A stretch of DNA of 20,049 nucleotides from Alitiscatomonas aceti (GTDB taxonomy: Bacteria > Bacillota > Clostridia > Lachnospirales > Lachnospiraceae), in NCBI RefSeq assembly GCF_025567195.1, contig NZ_JAOQJF010000043.1, forward strand, positions 1 through 20,049, written 5' to 3'. The notes under the pieces are model-generated. The model was given only the letters and a program-made list of their open reading frames with translations. It did no database searches and was not told where the DNA came from. Of this stretch, positions 1 to 5,849 are shown piece by piece. The position numbers and the translations under genes were made by a program. The first letter of the stretch is position 1. Every line of letters begins with the position of its first letter.

Positions 1-2
1 CA

Positions 3-31
3 CTGAAAAAGAAATCAACAATCTTTTTCAG
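3..31. terminator. Inverted repeat, possible terminator of an upstream gene
   Basis: Perfect 10-bp inverted repeat (CTGAAAAAGA / TCTTTTTCAG) with a 9-nt loop. The A-rich and T-rich arms would suit a bidirectional terminator, but no separate U-tract follows. No gene is visible in positions 32-210 apart from T-runs at 105-128. Confidence 0.4.
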
Positions 32-210
32 AACTGTATCCTCCTGGACTCCTGAGTACTATGTTTTGAGAGAAACGACGGAAGTCAGGATTTACACAAG
101 CCCTTTTTTGAAATTTTTTTGTTTTTTTGAATGATTCTTTCTATTTGACAGGGAAACTCCATCCGTCCTGGCGCATATGCTATCCTAACATTCTTTATTA
201 TGAGGCAGAC

Positions 211-1143
211 ATGGCACAAGGTTATCTGCAGGTAGATGTGGTTTCAGATACAAATAATTTTCCGGTCACAGATGCCAGCATCTCCATATCAAAGACAGAG
301 ACGCCGGAGGAGATTCTGGAGGAAGTGAGGACAGACAGCTCCGGCCAGACAGAAAATGTGGCTCTGGAAGCCCCTCCGGCGGAGCTTAGCCTGGCTCCGT
401 TCGGGGAGAGGCCTTACGCAGAATATACGATCCGCATCACAGCGCCGGGATACGAACCTCTGGTGATCTCCGGAACAGAGATCCTGGCAGACGCCACAGC
501 GATCCAGCCGGCCAGGATGATCCCGGCGGCGGATCTTGGAGGAGAAGAGGATATTACGATCCCCGATCACACTTTATACGGAAATTATCCGCCTAAGATC
601 GCAGAGAGTGAGATCAAGCCTGTGACCGGAAGCGGTGAGATCGTCCTTTCCCGGGTAGTGGTCCCCCAGACGGTGATCGTCCATGACGGTGTCCCCACCA
701 ACGCATCGGCCCCCGACTATTACGTTCCATACAGGGATTATATTAAAAATGTAGCGTCCAGTGAGATCTATGCCACCTGGCCAAAATCATCCATAACAGC
801 CAATGTGCTGGCCATCATGTCCTTTACCCTGAATCGTGTATACACGGAATGGTACAGGAACCAGGGATACGATTTTACCATTACCTCGTCCACCGCCTAT
901 GACCATAAATGGATCTATGGCCGCAACATCTATGAATCCATTTCTGTTGTGGTGGATGATATTTTTGACAATTATCTGTCCAGGCCGGAGGTGAAGCAGC
1001 CGATCCTGACCCAGTACTGCGATGGGAGACAGGTGACGTGTCCGGGGTGGATGACCTTTTTGCTTTTGCGTATACACATCAAAAAAGCTAGGTTTTATGC
1101 GGGTTTGCGGGGATCCTGCTCCCGGCTCTGTTCTTTTAAATAA
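211..1143 (+). pseudogene. sleC: sleC 5' part, interrupted by the element
   Basis: Seen: the frame starts at an ATG preceded by GAGG at 202-205. It encodes a protein beginning MAQGYLQV, with DHTLYGNYPPKI, NVASSEIY and TQYCDG motifs, and host-like sequence through CPGWMT at about residue 282 (position 1056). Known: these motifs match clostridial SleC, the spore cortex-lytic enzyme made in the mother cell, deposited near the cortex and activated at germination. From memory, SleC is a little over 400 residues and continues with a QWGS motif and a C-terminal peptidoglycan-binding domain. Here the frame runs on into element DNA for 29 foreign residues and stops at 1141-1143, so catalytic and C-terminal parts are missing. 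A TTG at 127 extends the frame, but the family begins at residue 1 of the ATG start. The 3' half of the gene is not in the window and should lie at the far end of the element. Confidence 0.88.
1040..1057. other. attL, host-element junction inside sleC
   Basis: SleC-like coding similarity stops at the ATG-ACC codons (1051-1056). The recombinase gene ends only 39 bp to the right, at 1095. Large serine recombinases usually sit next to their att site, so the crossover core should lie in or very near GTCCGGGGTGGATGACC. The exact core cannot be fixed without attR, which was not found in the window. Confidence 0.65.
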
Positions 1144-2636
1144 TAGAAAACATCGATGTGCATGGTATCTTTGTGGAAAACGATCCGGTCTACGATGCTG
1201 CGGAGAGCGACATTTTTCTGGAGAGCAGAAAAGCGATCAGACCGCAGTATGTCGGTAACGGACCGGATGTGATCCAGCATCTGCCGTTCCTGGCTGCCGC
1301 TGTCTGCGTTCTCTTCCGGCCCGGCCGCTTCCAGCTGCTTTAAGGATTCGGTCAGGGTCTCCCGCTCCTTCTGGATCAGGAGTTTATTCTGCTTGTACTC
1401 CTCCAGGGAGTCGATCCCGTCCATATAGGCTGCCTTCGCCCGCTTCTCCTTCAGTTCTAGTCGGTCTACCATATTTTTCAGCAGTTCCATTTCATGGCTG
1501 TCCTCAGCTTTTACCACGGACTTAACCTCATAATCGACTGTTCCGGCCTCCAGGACCTCCTGTAGGGCGTTCAATACCGCCGCGGCGATATCTTTTTCAG
1601 TGACATAGTGGCTGGCCCGGCATTTGCCTTTCAGATAGCCATAGCACTGGAAAGAATAATGGTCTCCGGACTTCGTGTGACGTACACAGGAGGAGAGAGT
1701 ACGGCCGCAGGCAGAGCATTTGAGCATACCGGAGAGCCAGTGCTTTGTCACTTCGGCCGGTTTTGCGTTTTTCGGCCGGTACTCGGACTCGAACCGGAGC
1801 ATCGCCTGGTTATACAGCTCCTCGGATATGATCGCCGGGTGGGTCCCCTTGGTCACGATCCACTCAGACCGGTCCCGGATCTCATTGGTCTCGTTGCAGG
1901 TCCTGTTCCACCGGACGATTCCGGCATAGGCAGGATTCTGGAGGATATATTCCAGGGACCTTTTTTCAAAGGGCTTTCCCTGGCTGGTTTTAAGGCCGAG
2001 GCTATTCAGATACCGGGTCAGGGCAAAGATGCTCATCTTGTGGTTTACATACCGGTCAAAGATCATCCGGACAATTTCTGCCTCCCCAGGAACAATTTCC
2101 GGGGTCGCATTGTGGTACGGGATCCGGTATCCCAGGGGCGGACGGCACTGGTACCCTCCATTCTGGGCCTTGGTCTTCATGCCGCGGGTAACGTCCTGGG
2201 CCAGATTGTAAGAGTAAAACTCATCCTGCCATTCGATGATCATTTCAATCAGACGGCCGTACATACCATCCAGGACCGGTTCCGAGATGCTGATCACATC
2301 GATGCCCAGCTTTTTCCGCAGCATTCCCTTGTAGAAGGTGCTTTCATCCTGATTCCTGGCAAATCTGGAAAATTTCCAGACCAGGATACAGTCAAAGGGC
2401 TTTGGGGTAGTCTTGGCAGTGGCGATCATCCGCTGGAATTCCGGCCGGTTGTCGGCCTTCTTCCCGCTCCGTCCCTCGGATTCCATGAAGATGTATTCTT
2501 TCGGGATCACGATCCGGCTGCTCTTGGCATACTGGACAATGGACTCCAGCTGTGACTCCGGGCTCAGGTCCATCTGGCCGTCAGTGCTGACCCGGATATA
2601 GGCGGCGCCGACTTTAAGGGCAGTAGTGCTTGTCAT
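1095..2636 (-). CDS. Large serine recombinase (phage integrase)
   Basis: A 513-residue site-specific recombinase that would join attP to attB in sleC and, with a directionality factor, excise the element. Seen: an N-terminal resolvase domain with AAYIRVST holding the likely nucleophile Ser17 and Arg15, the VWKFSRFARN motif near residue 105, and a Recombinase domain from about 160 to 280 (GYRIPY, NPAYAGIVRWNR). A zinc ribbon follows (LKCSACGRTL, then Cys pairs near 325-340), then a charged coiled coil (about 380-450) and a basic C terminus. Length and domain order fit the family. The ATG start has an AGGAG box eight bases upstream. The gene points leftward with its stop beside attL. No excisionase was recognised in the window. 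Confidence 0.95.
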   Translation of the reverse strand: MTSTTALKVGAAYIRVSTDGQMDLSPESQLESIVQYAKSSRIVIPKEYIFMESEGRSGKKADNRPEFQRMIATAKTTPKPFDCILVWKFSRFARNQDESTFYKGMLRKKLGIDVISISEPVLDGMYGRLIEMIIEWQDEFYSYNLAQDVTRGMKTKAQNGGYQCRPPLGYRIPYHNATPEIVPGEAEIVRMIFDRYVNHKMSIFALTRYLNSLGLKTSQGKPFEKRSLEYILQNPAYAGIVRWNRTCNETNEIRDRSEWIVTKGTHPAIISEELYNQAMLRFESEYRPKNAKPAEVTKHWLSGMLKCSACGRTLSSCVRHTKSGDHYSFQCYGYLKGKCRASHYVTEKDIAAAVLNALQEVLEAGTVDYEVKSVVKAEDSHEMELLKNMVDRLELKEKRAKAAYMDGIDSLEEYKQNKLLIQKERETLTESLKQLEAAGPEENADSGSQERQMLDHIRSVTDILRSDRFSALQKNVALRSIVDRIVFHKDTMHIDVFYYLKEQSREQDPRKPA

Positions 2637-2778
2637 TACATCAACTCCTCGTATAGATTGTATGGGTTCTGGGTATAAAAAATACGCCCCTTGCCAGAGC
2701 GTTCCGGAGATGATATAATCCAGGTGGTTAATCTGATATATCTTTCCGGGTGCGACCTGGCAAGAGAAATCTATGGAA

Positions 2779-2812
2779 GCCGTCTGGTGCTGGTAACACC
2801 GGGCGGTTTTCC
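2779..2812 (+). terminator. Hairpin terminator ahead of toxin module 1
   Basis: An 11-bp stem (2779-2789 with 2797-2807, some G-T pairs) followed by a TTTT run. It stands in the same place as the hairpins at 3454 and 3786, just before or after each toxin module. Positions 2637-2778 hold nothing else recognisable beyond the leader of the recombinase gene. Confidence 0.5.
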
Positions 2813-2820
2813 TGTTTGGT

Positions 2821-2849
2821 TTGACAAAAAGGTCCAGGTGACATATAAT
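2821..2849 (+). promoter_or_regulatory. Promoter of antisense RNA 1
   Basis: TTGACA at 2821-2826, a 17-bp spacer, and TATAAT at 2844-2849: a perfect housekeeping-sigma promoter. The same arrangement with 17-bp spacing occurs at 3158 and 3486. Confidence 0.85.
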
Positions 2850-2855
2850 ATACTT

Positions 2856-2960
2856 AACAAGACAGCCGGAAGATAGATTAAGCCTATCCGTCCTGGCGAA
2901 TTATAACAACTTTAGTAAGTCGCCCATCCGGCCAAGGAGCAGGGCGGCTTACTTATTTTT
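2856..2960 (+). ncRNA. Antisense RNA antitoxin 1 (RatA-like)
   Basis: Predicted transcript of about 105 nt from the 2821 promoter to a strong terminator: 12-bp stem 2914-2925 with 2942-2953, then TATTTTTC. It carries no credible reading frame. Its 3' end crosses the stop codon of the leftward toxin 1 gene at 2949, so the two RNAs would pair across the toxin 3' end and 3' untranslated region. This is the geometry of TxpA/RatA and related Bacillus type I systems. The RNA is inferred from promoter, terminator and convergence only. Confidence 0.7.
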
Positions 2961-3029
2961 CAGATTCAGAATTGCTACGATCAAGCTGGCTGTTGCCAGA
3001 ATTACCATGAATTCCTCATATGTACTCAT
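2949..3029 (-). CDS. Type I toxin peptide 1 (Hol_Tox / TxpA-like)
   Basis: A 26-residue peptide starting MSTYEEF, then one hydrophobic helix (about residues 8-22, VILATASLIVAILN) and a LKNK basic tail. This pattern fits the putative holin-like toxin family (Hol_Tox), small membrane peptides that depolarise or damage the cell's own membrane when antisense control is lost. The start has a strong AGGGGTGG ribosome-binding site at 3036-3043. The stop codon lies inside the terminator hairpin of antisense RNA 1. A longer frame extends upstream to 3224, but the strong binding site, the start shared with copy 2 and the family length pick this ATG. Confidence 0.8.
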   Translation of the reverse strand: MSTYEEFMVILATASLIVAILNLKNK

Positions 3030-3035
3030 AAGGCA

Positions 3036-3068
3036 CCACCCCTTTCCGCAAGACTCGGAACGGGATGG
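3036..3068 (-). promoter_or_regulatory. Ribosome-binding site masked by leader helix, toxin 1
   Basis: On the toxin strand the binding site GGGGTGG (complement of 3036-3042) can pair with CCATCCC (complement of 3062-3068), seven pairs with one G-U. This would hide the start of toxin 1 in the full-length mRNA, as in other type I toxins. Confidence 0.55.
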
Positions 3069-3090
3069 GAGCACGTCCCCCGGCTGCCCG

Positions 3091-3112
3091 GGTAAGTATA
3101 TTATATTGTCAA
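3091..3112 (-). promoter_or_regulatory. Toxin 1 promoter region (conserved TGACAATATAAT box)
   Basis: The toxin strand reads TTGACAATATAATATACTT. The same box stands before toxins 2 and 3. It has good -10 sequences (TATAAT, TATACT) but no -35 at normal spacing, so a weak or activator-dependent promoter is likely. Its ATAATATACTTA core is shared with the antisense RNA promoters. Confidence 0.5.
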
Positions 3113-3157
3113 GGCGCGGCCCTTGGGGCCTGGTGGGACGAGGTGTTGTTTTCTTAT

Positions 3158-3186
3158 TTGACAAAAAGGTCCAGATGACATATAAT
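3158..3186 (+). promoter_or_regulatory. Promoter of antisense RNA 2
   Basis: TTGACA at 3158-3163, a 17-bp spacer, and TATAAT at 3181-3186. Almost identical to the module 1 promoter, 337 bp downstream of it. Confidence 0.85.
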
Positions 3187-3192
3187 ATACTT

Positions 3193-3290
3193 AACAAGAC
3201 AGCCGGTGGGTGAATGCACCTCACCCGTCCCGGTGAACATCAGATTAAAAAATAGTCGTCAGCTTTCCAGGGCAGGACGGCTATTTTTTA
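3193..3290 (+). ncRNA. Antisense RNA antitoxin 2
   Basis: Predicted transcript of about 98 nt ending at a 14-bp hairpin (3247-3260 with 3276-3289). An A-tract on one side and a T-tract on the other let it work in both directions. It overlaps the 3' end of toxin 2 (stop at 3281). Inferred from promoter, terminator and convergence. Confidence 0.7.
3247..3289. terminator. Bidirectional terminator shared by antisense RNA 2 and toxin 2
   Basis: A 14-bp stem with an A6 tract before it and a T6 tract after it. The toxin 2 stop codon is inside the stem. Confidence 0.8.
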
Positions 3291-3364
3291 TGGGTATAGT
3301 TCAGAATGGCTACGATCAGCATGGCAACGCCCAGGATGATCTGGAATTCCTCATATGTACTCAT
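3281..3364 (-). CDS. Type I toxin peptide 2 (Hol_Tox / TxpA-like)
   Basis: A 27-residue paralogue of toxin 1. It shares MSTYEEF and a hydrophobic stretch (ILGVAMLIVAILN) and ends in YTHKK. The leader including the AGGGGTGG ribosome-binding site is nearly identical to that of toxin 1, while the helix and tail have drifted. Both copies keep an open frame, one hydrophobic helix and a basic end, which argues that the peptide is selected. It lies between the conserved leftward promoter box (3426-3447) and the antisense RNA 2 promoter. Confidence 0.8.
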   Translation of the reverse strand: MSTYEEFQIILGVAMLIVAILNYTHKK

Positions 3365-3370
3365 AAGGCA

Positions 3371-3403
3371 CCACCCCTTTCCGCAAGACTCGGAACGGGA
3401 TGG
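3371..3403 (-). promoter_or_regulatory. Ribosome-binding site masked by leader helix, toxin 2
   Basis: Same seven-pair interaction as in module 1: the complements of 3371-3377 (GGGGTGG) and 3397-3403 (CCATCCC). Confidence 0.55.
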
Positions 3404-3425
3404 GAGCACGTCCCCCGGCTGCCCG

Positions 3426-3447
3426 GGTAAGTATATTATATTGTCAG
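3426..3447 (-). promoter_or_regulatory. Toxin 2 promoter region
   Basis: Second copy of the leftward TGACAATATAATATACTT box. The first base of the TTGACA-like string is C here, so it is unlikely to serve as a true -35. Confidence 0.5.
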
Positions 3448-3453
3448 GGTGTG

Positions 3454-3480
3454 GCCCCTGCGGTGTGGCAGGGGCGTTTT
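3454..3480 (+). terminator. Hairpin terminator between modules 2 and 3
   Basis: Eight-bp GC stem (GCCCCTGC / GCAGGGGC) with a 6-nt loop and GTTTT after it. It insulates module 2 from the antisense RNA 3 promoter six bases on. Confidence 0.75.
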
Positions 3481-3485
3481 CTCAT

Positions 3486-3514
3486 TTGACAAATTATTTC
3501 CGACCTTGTATAAT
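3486..3514 (+). promoter_or_regulatory. Promoter of antisense RNA 3
   Basis: TTGACA at 3486-3491, a 17-bp spacer, and TATAAT at 3509-3514. The spacer differs from modules 1 and 2, but both hexamers and the spacing are kept. Confidence 0.85.
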
Positions 3515-3520
3515 ATACTT

Positions 3521-3619
3521 AACAAGAGAACCAAAAGCTGGGTGAAGTCCAGCCGCCGGCGAGAGTAATTTGCTAAAAGTAGCGCCTTATCTTACCAGGA
3601 CAGGGGCGCTACTTTTTGT
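3521..3619 (+). ncRNA. Antisense RNA antitoxin 3
   Basis: Predicted transcript of about 98 nt. It ends at a 12-bp hairpin (3575-3586 with 3605-3616) whose AAAA and TTTTT flanks suit both directions. It overlaps the stop codon of toxin 3 at 3609. Its body differs from RNAs 1 and 2, so cross-protection between modules is doubtful. Confidence 0.7.
3575..3619. terminator. Bidirectional terminator shared by antisense RNA 3 and toxin 3
   Basis: Stem AAAAGTAGCGCC with GGCGCTACTTTT, 18-nt loop, T-run after it. Confidence 0.8.
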
Positions 3620-3698
3620 GTCTGCTGAGAGTAACAACAAGAGTAACGATGGAACAGATCATGCTCACGAACGCGAACAGATCACTGTATGTAACCAT
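3609..3698 (-). CDS. Type I toxin peptide 3 (Hol_Tox / TxpA-like)
   Basis: A 29-residue peptide starting MVTYSDLF, the classic opening of Hol_Tox peptides, then a hydrophobic helix (about residues 9-24, with MICSIVTLVVTL) and a SRHKK basic end. It is far diverged from toxins 1 and 2 at residue level yet sits in the same module frame. The binding site AAAGGAG lies nine bases before the ATG. Like the others it converges on an antisense RNA and stops inside the shared terminator. Confidence 0.8.
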   Translation of the reverse strand: MVTYSDLFAFVSMICSIVTLVVTLSRHKK

Positions 3699-3703
3699 AC
3701 ACA

Positions 3704-3734
3704 CCAGCTCCTTTCTGAAAAGTCCGGAAGCTGG
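3704..3734 (-). promoter_or_regulatory. Ribosome-binding site masked by leader helix, toxin 3
   Basis: On the toxin strand GGAGCTGG (complement of 3704-3711) can pair with CCAGCTTC (complement of 3727-3734), eight pairs with one G-U and a 15-nt loop. The sequences differ from modules 1 and 2 but produce the same masking. Confidence 0.6.
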
Positions 3735-3757
3735 AGTATCGCCCCTTCGGTTCCCCG

Positions 3758-3779
3758 GGTAAGTATATTATATTGTCAA
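3758..3779 (-). promoter_or_regulatory. Toxin 3 promoter region
   Basis: Third copy of the leftward TTGACAATATAATATACTT box, followed on the toxin strand by a leader of about 60 nt before the toxin start. Confidence 0.5.
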
Positions 3780-3785
3780 GGTGGT

Positions 3786-3812
3786 GCCCCTGCGGTGGGG
3801 CAGGGGCGTTTT
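3786..3812 (+). terminator. Hairpin terminator closing the toxin array
   Basis: GCCCCTGC / GCAGGGGC stem with GTTTT, the same hairpin as at 3454. It marks the right edge of the array. Confidence 0.75.
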
Positions 3813-3846
3813 CTCGAATCTATCGAATTCGACGAGTTTAGAAAAA

Positions 3847-4074
3847 TCAAGCAGCTTTGGTATAATCAACAATAGCAACTTCAGTTAAAAGGCTTTTCAG
3901 ATTAGCAGTGATGGTTTCAATTTTCTTTAATGTGGCTCCGTTGAGGTATTCCTCTCCACACTGGGTACACTTTTTACAGGGCACATTTTTGATGATGATA
4001 TAACACCCGTTGCATTCAGTCATATAGGTTGTTGTGGACTTTTCAAGCATTCCTTTACACATAAAACAAGTCAT
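3847..4074 (-). CDS. YgiT/MqsA-type zinc-finger protein
   Basis: 75 residues with Cys3-Cys6, Cys21-Cys24 and a Cys33/36/39 cluster leading into CTQCGEEYLNG, the hallmark of YgiT-type zinc fingers (N-terminal half of the MqsA antitoxin). Such proteins are usually antitoxins or DNA-binding partners of small toxins. No MqsR- or DUF4258-like toxin lies next to it here, and the MqsA-type helix-turn-helix half is absent. It is the last gene of the leftward repressor operon, 23 bp after the ImmA-like gene, with AAAGGAGA seven bases before its ATG. Confidence 0.7.
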   Translation of the reverse strand: MTCFMCKGMLEKSTTTYMTECNGCYIIIKNVPCKKCTQCGEEYLNGATLKKIETITANLKSLLTEVAIVDYTKAA

Positions 4075-4097
4075 GTTAAATCTCCTTTTGCGTTTTC

Positions 4098-4559
4098 TTA
4101 TTCCATTTTTTCATACACAGCCAGATACGGTTCAAACATAATCACATAATTATCTATGGCCGCATACGTCCCGTATATCTGGCGGTAATATTCCAGGGCT
4201 TCAGTCAGGGTGTCTTCAGACACGTTTAAGAAATCAGCCACTTCAAACCGGTTCCTGCAGCCATGGTGGTAAGCCTGTATGATACCGATCAGCCCGATCC
4301 GCTTATTATAAGACCACAGGCGGGCGGAATGCTCCTGCTTTCGGGAGTGCGTGTTATTGGAATCAATGATCCGGCCGACACCCGTGTGGTAATGGCCCAT
4401 TTCTTCGGCCAGGACGTCTGCTTTCTTCGCAAGTGTAGGGATATTTTTCCGGATCGCGATCCGCTTTCCTTTAATGCGGCCGTCGGAGCCGGCCAGCGGT
4501 TTTTCTCGGACGATGAGGCCCTCGGAATCCGCCTCGATCAAAAGTTCTTCATACGTCAT
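4098..4559 (-). CDS. ImmA/IrrE-like metalloprotease
   Basis: 153 residues. The LAEEMGHYHTG motif at about 50-60 matches the active site of the ImmA/IrrE family, in the phage subgroup with Glu-Glu-x-Gly-His in place of a canonical HExxH. ImmA-type proteases cleave or inactivate the element's own repressor after DNA damage and so trigger induction. The C-terminal half has a helix-turn-helix-like stretch (NRFEVADFLNVSEDTLTEAL, about 103-122). The gene sits three genes downstream of the XRE repressor, which lacks its own peptidase domain; that fits an ImmR/ImmA-type control pair, although DUF4160 and DUF2442 genes are inserted between them. The pairing is inferred from context. Confidence 0.8.
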   Translation of the reverse strand: MTYEELLIEADSEGLIVREKPLAGSDGRIKGKRIAIRKNIPTLAKKADVLAEEMGHYHTGVGRIIDSNNTHSRKQEHSARLWSYNKRIGLIGIIQAYHHGCRNRFEVADFLNVSEDTLTEALEYYRQIYGTYAAIDNYVIMFEPYLAVYEKME

Positions 4560-4594
4560 TCTACGTTACACCTCTATTACAGACATAGCGTATT

Positions 4595-4894
4595 TTATGC
4601 AAATAAACGGGCCTCGACCTGTTCGATGTCCAGGACCTCCGGGCAGTCGCGGAGCGTGTCCGGGCAGATATCGATGCAGTTGATGCCATCCATGCACCCG
4701 GACAGGTCCCATGCCAGGGTATCATTTAAAATCGTGCATGTGCTTTTAAATATCTCTATATCCTGGATCCGGCTGAAGATCCCGCCTTTCGCAATCAGCG
4801 GAGCGGCATCATAGAGCCGCACGGTATTGTCGTCCATATAGACATACACCTTGTAATCATCGGTAGGAATAACCTGGATTACTTCTGGCAGCAT
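4595..4894 (-). CDS. DUF2442 domain protein
   Basis: 99 residues with VIQVIPTDDYKVYVYMDDNT, the LIAKGGIFSRIQD region and the WDLSGCMDGINCIDICPDTL region, as in DUF2442 proteins. These are often encoded beside DUF4160 proteins, as here, and the pair is suspected to be a toxin-antitoxin unit; no function is established that I can cite. The DUF4160 gene ends 18 bp upstream of it. AAAGGAGG precedes the ATG. Confidence 0.75.
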   Translation of the reverse strand: MLPEVIQVIPTDDYKVYVYMDDNTVRLYDAAPLIAKGGIFSRIQDIEIFKSTCTILNDTLAWDLSGCMDGINCIDICPDTLRDCPEVLDIEQVEARLFA

Positions 4895-4912
4895 AAAAAT
4901 GCCTCCTTTCTA

Positions 4913-5176
4913 TTACCTTAATGGATCAATCGCTCTGACGTTTCCGGTTCCTTTTTCTATTTCATTCCAGTTTTCCAGAAGCTCTTCCTGGTGGATAATG
5001 GCCCAGGCTGTTACGAGCTTCAGCTGACGATTGGGGAGAGCTCCTTTTATAACTTTGGCGGAGCGGATATCAATTTCCGCCTTCTGGCCATTATATTCTG
5101 CGTGAAAATGAGGCGGTCTGTGTTCGTCATAGTACATGGTGATTCTTATACTGAAAAATCTTGAAATTTCTGGCAT
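4913..5176 (-). CDS. DUF4160 domain protein
   Basis: 87 residues opening MPEISRFFSIRITMYYDEH, then PPHFHAEYNGQKAEIDI, the defining His-rich motif of DUF4160. Partner of the DUF2442 gene immediately downstream. AAAGGAGG precedes the ATG and the repressor gene ends 12 bp upstream, so translation is likely linked to the repressor transcript. Its role is unknown; by context it could be an antitoxin-like or superinfection-related accessory protein carried by the lysogen. Confidence 0.8.
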   Translation of the reverse strand: MPEISRFFSIRITMYYDEHRPPHFHAEYNGQKAEIDIRSAKVIKGALPNRQLKLVTAWAIIHQEELLENWNEIEKGTGNVRAIDPLR

Positions 5177-5188
5177 GATTGCCTCCTT

Positions 5189-5704
5189 TTATTTCCATTC
5201 ATCATCATTATCCATAATGTCATCATCTTTCTTTACCAGATCCGGGGTAACATCGATGTCGGTACGGTCATGGGCGGCCTCGGGTATCAAATGAGACTGT
5301 TCTTCTTCCATCCGCTGGATGGCAAGGAGATTATCGGAGTAATTAATGACCTTTTTCTTATTTATATCAGAAAGTTGTCCATAGTTGTCTATCAGTTTTC
5401 GACCGGAAATACGAAAGATAGCACAAAGCTTCGGGTTTTCGTTGAGTTCCTGCGCGATTACGCGGACTTCACTGCTGAGCTGATACGAATCTTCTACTGT
5501 CGTTGAATCATCACTCCCGATAATATCAGTTTTTTTGCATCGAAGGGCAGAACTTATCTTTTCTACCATCCCCATTTTAGGTTCAGTCCTATTTATTTCC
5601 CATGACGATACTGTTTTATCACTTACACCGAGCATTTCGGCCAATTCTGTCTGTTTTAGATTCCTATATTCTCGCCATTTTTTGATATTCTCTCCGATAC
5701 TCAT
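5189..5704 (-). CDS. XRE-family CI-like repressor
   Basis: 171 residues. The N-terminal helix-turn-helix (about 1-65) contains NLKQTELAEMLGVSDKTVSSWE and fits an XRE DNA-binding domain. The rest (about 70-171) is predicted mostly helical, without the Ser/Lys peptidase motif of LexA/CI proteins, so induction probably depends on another factor such as the ImmA-like protein. The frame opens at 5770, but AAGGCGGTG lies seven bases before the ATG at 5704 and the leftward promoter -10 is at 5729-5734, so the 5704 start is chosen. It likely binds the CTACAAAACGTAG operators next to its gene. Confidence 0.88.
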   Translation of the reverse strand: MSIGENIKKWREYRNLKQTELAEMLGVSDKTVSSWEINRTEPKMGMVEKISSALRCKKTDIIGSDDSTTVEDSYQLSSEVRVIAQELNENPKLCAIFRISGRKLIDNYGQLSDINKKKVINYSDNLLAIQRMEEEQSHLIPEAAHDRTDIDVTPDLVKKDDDIMDNDDEWK

Positions 5705-5728
5705 AAGTACACCGCCTTTCTGATTATC

Positions 5729-5757
5729 ATTATATGCGTTTTGTAGGACGATGTCAA
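5729..5757 (-). promoter_or_regulatory. Leftward repressor promoter (PRM-like)
   Basis: On the minus strand TTGACA (complement of 5752-5757), 17-bp spacer, TATAAT (complement of 5729-5734): a perfect consensus promoter. An operator half/full site (5736-5746) lies inside the spacer, so the repressor should control its own synthesis. Confidence 0.9.
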
Positions 5758-5837
5758 ATAAAATATGCAAAATGTAGAAAAAACTATTGACACACTACAA
5801 AACGTGGAGTATACTACAGATAATCTACAAAACGTAG
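5736..5837. promoter_or_regulatory. Operator cluster CTACAAAACGTAG
   Basis: Four related sites: 5736-5746 (reverse orientation, GCGTTTTGTAG), 5768-5778 (GCAAAATGTAG), 5796-5808 (CTACAAAACGTGG) and 5825-5837 (CTACAAAACGTAG). A fifth, CTACAAAATGTAG, is at 6043-6055 in the end of the Cro-like gene. The consensus is a 13-bp imperfect palindrome CTAC-N5-GTAG. The sites cover both promoters and the Cro-like ribosome-binding site. Confidence 0.8.
5788..5816 (+). promoter_or_regulatory. Rightward early promoter (PR-like)
   Basis: TTGACA at 5788-5793, a 17-bp spacer that contains an operator (5796-5808), and TATACT at 5811-5816. It drives the Cro-like gene and probably the early rightward genes. Confidence 0.9.
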
Positions 5838-5849
5838 GAGGTGAAAGCA

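Noticed and set aside
174..181. Sigma-E type -10 (CATANNNT) before sleC
   Set aside because: CATATGCT fits the -10 pattern, but no matching -35 is seen at the right distance, so it may be chance.
1608..2555. Long rightward frame of 315 codons
   Set aside because: It lies wholly inside the serine recombinase gene on the other strand, has no family-like motif and no binding site; a shadow of codon bias.
3847..4074. Complete MqsRA toxin-antitoxin pair
   Set aside because: Only the finger half of MqsA is present and no MqsR-like toxin lies next to it.
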